In this document: positions 6,095 through 9,372 of the stretch, in pieces
How positions within the stretch are numbered: position 1 is the stretch's first letter
Layout: each line of letters starts with the position of its first letter
NCBI GenBank assembly: GCA_023480605.1
Contig: JAMCWS010000235.1
Span: 1 to 9,372 of the forward strand
DNA length: 9,372 bases
Reading direction: 5' to 3'
Origin: a bacterium
GTDB lineage: Bacteria > Sumerlaeota > Sumerlaeia > MVZB01
Notes under the pieces: generated by a model
The model's input: the letters and a program-made list of their open reading frames with translations, nothing else
What the model was told of the DNA's origin: nothing
Database searches by the model: none
Position numbers and translations under genes: made by a program

Positions 6095-6134
6095 CCCCAT
6101 TTTCCGTAAACTTACGTAAAGCCAATGGGGAAAA
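6095..6134. repeat. Inverted repeat CCCCATT/AATGGGG enclosing tandem CGTAAA words
   Basis: CCCCATT (6095-6101) pairs with AATGGGG (6124-6130). TTTTCC (6100-6105) can instead pair with GGAAAA (6129-6134), giving two mutually exclusive stems. The loop holds CGTAAA twice, 10 bp apart (6105-6110 and 6115-6120), and the palindrome TTACGTAA (6112-6119). It lies about 35-70 bp past the glycosidase stop on the minus strand, where a terminator would be expected, but no T-run follows. It could be a weak terminator or part of the origin-like region. Confidence 0.35.
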
Positions 6135-6165
6135 CACCCTAACGCCATCCCCGAAGACGCCACGC

Positions 6166-9100
6166 TTATTCCTCCGGTTGGCCCGCCGCGCGCCATGAGA
6201 GCTCGGGGGCGCGCATCAGCCCGAACGGTTTCAGGTGATACTCTTCGCGCCAGTCGTTTCCTACGGTCAGGTAGTTCCACGGCAAGATACCCTGGGGCTT
6301 GGGATTAACCTGGTGCAGCGGACCGAAACAGTTGCGCCGCCCGGCGTACACCTGCAGGGCCAGCTCGGTTTCGCCTTGCCCGATCCATGGCGTCAGGTCT
6401 AGTTCGTAGGGAGGCCACGCCAGGCAACCCGCTTCATGGTCGCCCACCCGCACGCGCACCAGCGCCCCTTTGAAATCCGGCGCCGTCAGGAAGCAATGCT
6501 CCCCCGCCTTCGCCGACACGCGAACCCGGAAGCGATACGTCACGTCGGCGCCGTAGAAGGGGAGCCCCTGCGCGGTCCAGTCGCCGAAATCGAGTGTCCG
6601 AACCGGCGCGACCAAAATCGCCTGGGCGCCCTCGATCCGCACACCGAAATCGCCTGACAGGAAAACCGTCTCCAGATTGGCGTCGGCGTCGTAGCGCAAA
6701 GCCAGGCTGAGTTCGTTTTCTCCCAGGCGGAGGAGAGGCGCGTCAAGCCGCACCCGGCGCAGGGCGGGGTCGGCCCACCAGCCCTCGCCGGTGTCGCCGA
6801 CGCCGTGGCCGACCGGCGCGCCGTTGAGGCGGATTTCGAAGTGCTCGGGATCCTCCATGACCAGATCGATCGGCCCCGGGGGGAGCGCCTCGATCCGGAA
6901 CGGGTAGCGCAACGCCACATCCACCGCGGGTCCCTGGCTGGCTGGCGGGCGTGCCCAGGGCTGAATCATATCGTCGGCGCGTTGGGGCAGACCGGCCGCC
7001 TCGCGCACCGCCCGGTCGATCCTGAGGATCTCGAGCGGCCCCTGCTCGTCGCCCTCGCCGATGCGGTAGCGGGGTCGGTCGAGGACGAGGATGTTGGGCT
7101 CGCCCAGTTGTATTGTTTCGATCGGCCCCAGCGCCGTTCGGCGCGCTTCGAGCCATGAAGCCGCCGCGGGAAGGCCTTCGGCGACCACCGGGCCGATGAC
7201 AAACAGGGCGCTGCCCGAGGCCGGCAGATCGGCGCCCAAAGCGGTCCAGTCGCCCTCATCCGTCGCCGCGATCGCCTTGCGCCCCCCGTCGGCGGGGTTC
7301 CAACGTGCCGCCTGGAGCGCACCGCCGCCCGCTGCCCCGTCGGGTTTGCGCACGCGTATAGCCAACCTCCCTGCCGGCGCCGTGCGGTCGGTGTTGCAGA
7401 TGAATAACACTTGGTCGGCGCCCACCTCGCGCAGCATGTAAAGCACTTTGGGCGCCTCGCCATCCATGGTGGCGCCGCCACCCCCGGTGGCGCCGGCGGT
7501 GGCGGCTGAGTTTTCACCCGCGCCGACCGTGCGGATCGACACCCGCCGCACGGCCGCCTCGACCGCGCCGACGATGGCGGCCCGCTCCCGCGGCGCGCGC
7601 TCGCATTCGCCGGCCAGGCGCCGGGCGGCATCCGACGCCGCGCCGTCGACGGCCGCCGGCGGTTCGCCGGCGAAAACGACCTTGCCTCCCGCCTGGCGGA
7701 ACGCTTCGAGCAGGCGCAGGGTCGAAGGGCGGATGGTCAGGAGCGGGGGAACCAGCACGGCGTCGTAATCGGCCTGGCCGACGGCCAACCGCGCCGCCCC
7801 GCCATCCGCCCGCACCGCTCCCAGCCGGCTCATCATCTCTTCGTCGCCGTAGTCGAAGTCGATGTGTTCCTGTAAAAGCCCATCGCGCAAGTCGGTCAGC
7901 ATCCGGTCGAGGGCGCGCACGTCTTCGTGCTTGTCGCCGTGCATGTCGAAGCTGCCCAACCCGTTGATCCAGGGCCGTTGGCGAAGCCACATGCTTTCGA
8001 TGGGATGGATGACCAGCAGGCGGCGCACCGGCCGGCCCGCGGCCAGCAGGACGTTGAGGCGCGCGAAGTAATCTTCGACAACGCGCCATTGCCCCCACCA
8101 GGGCGACTGGAAGTTGATCGAGGCCGGCCGGTCGCGTTTGGCCTGGCCCCGCATCGAGTACCACGAAAGATGATGGCAACGCAGGTTCACCCCCAGGGCG
8201 GCCTGCCAGTCGCCCAAAGCCTTGTAGCCCTCGAACGGGAAATCCCAGCCCGTGCGGCTGTAAAGCTCCGACAGCATCCAGCGCCGCCCCATCTGGTGGG
8301 CGACCGACGCGCACTGCTTGACGGTGTCGTATTCGTAACTGAACTCGGTCAGGATGTCGACGCCGGGGATCTGCATCGGCTCGTAAAAACGCATCGCCGA
8401 CCCTGTGCAGAGCGTTTGGGCGTGGAGCGGTTCCTCGAGCAAGGCATGGCCGGTGAGCGCCAGCCCTTGGCCGGCGCACCAGTCGGCGATCTGCCGCGGG
8501 AAGGCGTCGACGAACAAGGCCGTCACGCAATCGCGAAAGTGAAGACGGGCGCGGGGAAGCGGTTTCCCCTCGACTTCGATAAACAACTCGGGCAGATGCT
8601 CCAGCAGATCGTAGCCGTATCGCCGGCGGAAGACGCGCGGCAACTCCGGCGTCCAGGGAAGGCAGGGGCGGGACAGGTCGCGCCGCATGGAGGCTTCGAC
8701 GGGCAGAAAGTTGGGCTCGTCGGTGAAAAATCCCGGGATGGCCTTGCCGAACTGACCACCCGTCTCCATGATGTAGGGGGCGTACGCCACATCGATGAAG
8801 TGGCCGACGGCCTCGTGCGACAGCGTGTCAAGGTAAGCCGCGCCGTTATACCAAGTGCTGGGGGCCATCGGTTCGACGGCGAAAACGAGCAGGCGGGCTT
8901 CTTCCGGCGGAGGGGCCCCGGATTCGTTTTCACGCCAAGGCTGGACGTCGCGCGCAACCTGGCCGTCGAGGCGGGCCTGCCACGCACCCAGGAAGCCTTC
9001 GGGCCGGACGAATCCCCCGGCGGGCACGATCCGCATCGTCAGGTATTTCATGGCGTGGCGCGGGTCCTGCGTGGCCAGTCCCCCAGCCGAACCCGACGGC

Positions 9101-9372
9101 CAGCGGTCTTCGTCATAAATCCAGGCCTCCATCCCCAGGCGGGCGGATTCGTCGACGGCGGCGCGGATGGCGTCGAACCAGTCCTTGCCGAGGAACGGCG
9201 TGGCCAGTCCGACGCGTGAATGCAGGAAGGCGCCCCCCATGCCCATGCGCTCGAAGACGCGCACCTGGCGGCGCAGTTCGGCCGGATCGAGCCGGCCATT
9301 CCATGCCCAGAAGGGCTTGCCCCGGTATGCCGAACCGGGGTTGACGAAGGTTTCGTAAAGCGACGCGGCCGA
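6166..9372 (-). CDS. GH106-like glycoside hydrolase (alpha-L-rhamnosidase family type), 5'-truncated by window edge
   Basis: A very large glycosidase; 1068 residues are visible and the frame stays open to base 9372, so the start is outside. The first visible residues (SLYETFVNPG, KPFWAWNGRLDP, ERMGMGGAFLHSRVGL) are the hallmark opening of GH106-like proteins. Then come WIYDEDRWPSG (about 85-94), IPGFFTDEPNF (Asp218-Glu219, a conserved acidic pair), DILTEFSYEYD, LSELYSRTGWDFPFEGYK (Glu369, a likely active-site acid) and HHLSWYSMRGQAKRDRP. A middle section (about 420-640) resembles a Rossmann-like glutamine-amidotransferase-type domain, followed by beta-sandwich sugar-binding domains ending near NCFGPLHQVNPKPQG. 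GH106 members release L-rhamnose from plant or bacterial polysaccharides, but many relatives are uncharacterised, so the substrate is open. No transporter, sulfatase or other glycosidase is adjacent. The GTG at 9264 is an internal valine. The stop is TAA. Confidence 0.85.
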   Translation of the reverse strand, partial: SAASLYETFVNPGSAYRGKPFWAWNGRLDPAELRRQVRVFERMGMGGAFLHSRVGLATPFLGKDWFDAIRAAVDESARLGMEAWIYDEDRWPSGSAGGLATQDPRHAMKYLTMRIVPAGGFVRPEGFLGAWQARLDGQVARDVQPWRENESGAPPPEEARLLVFAVEPMAPSTWYNGAAYLDTLSHEAVGHFIDVAYAPYIMETGGQFGKAIPGFFTDEPNFLPVEASMRRDLSRPCLPWTPELPRVFRRRYGYDLLEHLPELFIEVEGKPLPRARLHFRDCVTALFVDAFPRQIADWCAGQGLALTGHALLEEPLHAQTLCTGSAMRFYEPMQIPGVDILTEFSYEYDTVKQCASVAHQMGRRWMLSELYSRTGWDFPFEGYKALGDWQAALGVNLRCHHLSWYSMRGQAKRDRPASINFQSPWWGQWRVVEDYFARLNVLLAAGRPVRRLLVIHPIESMWLRQRPWINGLGSFDMHGDKHEDVRALDRMLTDLRDGLLQEHIDFDYGDEEMMSRLGAVRADGGAARLAVGQADYDAVLVPPLLTIRPSTLRLLEAFRQAGGKVVFAGEPPAAVDGAASDAARRLAGECERAPRERAAIVGAVEAAVRRVSIRTVGAGENSAATAGATGGGGATMDGEAPKVLYMLREVGADQVLFICNTDRTAPAGRLAIRVRKPDGAAGGGALQAARWNPADGGRKAIAATDEGDWTALGADLPASGSALFVIGPVVAEGLPAAASWLEARRTALGPIETIQLGEPNILVLDRPRYRIGEGDEQGPLEILRIDRAVREAAGLPQRADDMIQPWARPPASQGPAVDVALRYPFRIEALPPGPIDLVMEDPEHFEIRLNGAPVGHGVGDTGEGWWADPALRRVRLDAPLLRLGENELSLALRYDADANLETVFLSGDFGVRIEGAQAILVAPVRTLDFGDWTAQGLPFYGADVTYRFRVRVSAKAGEHCFLTAPDFKGALVRVRVGDHEAGCLAWPPYELDLTPWIGQGETELALQVYAGRRNCFGPLHQVNPKPQGILPWNYLTVGNDWREEYHLKPFGLMRAPELSWRAAGQPEE

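Larger units (their letters stand above)
5651..6165. other. Candidate replication origin (oriC-like) or DnaA-controlled intergenic region
   Basis: A 515-bp gene-free region between the convergent lpxA and glycosidase genes. Seen: a TTTTCCACA-type box (5747-5755) and a perfect TTATGCACA box (5758-5766) in the same orientation, starts 11 bp apart; a second perfect box TTATTCACA (6037-6045), same orientation; and a one-mismatch box TTATTGACA (5938-5946), opposite orientation, within an A/T-rich stretch (34 of 47 bases at 5924-5970). The two perfect boxes share a longer context, CTTGTG-N-ATAAC-N-CGCC. DnaA boxes next to an unwinding-prone element are the known architecture of bacterial origins. 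Against: no dnaA, dnaN or rpmH is visible, and the region could instead titrate DnaA or control a promoter. Confidence 0.45.

Noticed and set aside
7448..7520. Short GGTGGCGCC-type repeats inside the glycosidase
   Set aside because: They encode a Gly/Ala-rich linker (TAGATGGGGATM) and are explained by coding low complexity, not by a DNA repeat element.
7514..8530. 338-codon minus-strand frame within the glycosidase gene
   Set aside because: Alternate frame of the same strand; Arg/Ala-rich low-complexity translation, a shadow of the real frame.
7927..9219. 430-codon open frame on the plus strand opposite the glycosidase gene
   Set aside because: It is antisense to a gene with clear family motifs; long spurious frames are expected in GC-rich coding DNA. 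Its translation has no recognisable domain.
9262..9264. GTG as the start of the glycosidase
   Set aside because: The frame continues upstream to the window edge with family-typical residues (FWAWNGRLDP), so this GTG is an internal valine.

Overview
The window is GC-rich bacterial chromosomal DNA with closely packed housekeeping genes. lpxA (lipid A synthesis) implies a diderm, LPS-bearing organism. The high GC, a very large GH106-like glycosidase and a DUF2232-rplI pair would suit a PVC-group or related uncultured lineage (for example Planctomycetota, Lentisphaerota, Hydrogenedentota or Sumerlaeota). That placement is inference; no marker here fixes the phylum. I see no mobile element, CRISPR array, tRNA or rRNA.

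Layout. (1) 2-769 (+): 3' part of rsmA (ksgA), the 16S rRNA dimethyladenosine methyltransferase, cut by the left edge. (2) 777-1616 (-): an endonuclease/exonuclease/phosphatase (EEP) family metal hydrolase, converging on rsmA with only 7 bp between stops. (3) 1617-2072: gene-free, with a strong intrinsic terminator for the next operon. (4) 2073-4428 (-): a three-gene run read right to left: histidine phosphatase, DUF2232 membrane protein (8 bp overlap) and rplI (ribosomal protein bL9). (5) 4429-4801: divergent intergenic region. (6) 4802-5650 (+): a stand-alone lpxA. (7) 5651-6165: a 515-bp gene-free region with DnaA boxes. (8) 6166-9372 (-): a very large GH106-like glycoside hydrolase whose 5' end lies beyond the right edge; the reading frame stays open to the last base.

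The most interesting region is 5651-6165. It holds two perfect DnaA boxes (TTATNCACA), a TTTTCCACA-type box set 11 bp from one of them, a one-mismatch box of opposite orientation inside a 72% A/T stretch, and several palindromes. I saw no other perfect DnaA box in the window. This is what a chromosomal origin (oriC) or a DnaA-controlled site looks like. rplI and rsmA often lie near the origin in other bacteria, which fits, but no dnaA, dnaN or rpmH gene is visible, so the call is a hypothesis.

The rest looks like ordinary core metabolism: ribosome maturation and structure (rsmA, rplI), outer-membrane lipid A (lpxA) and two hydrolases of unknown substrate, plus one accessory carbohydrate-degrading enzyme. 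I did not find convincing evidence of a new defence or biosynthetic system.
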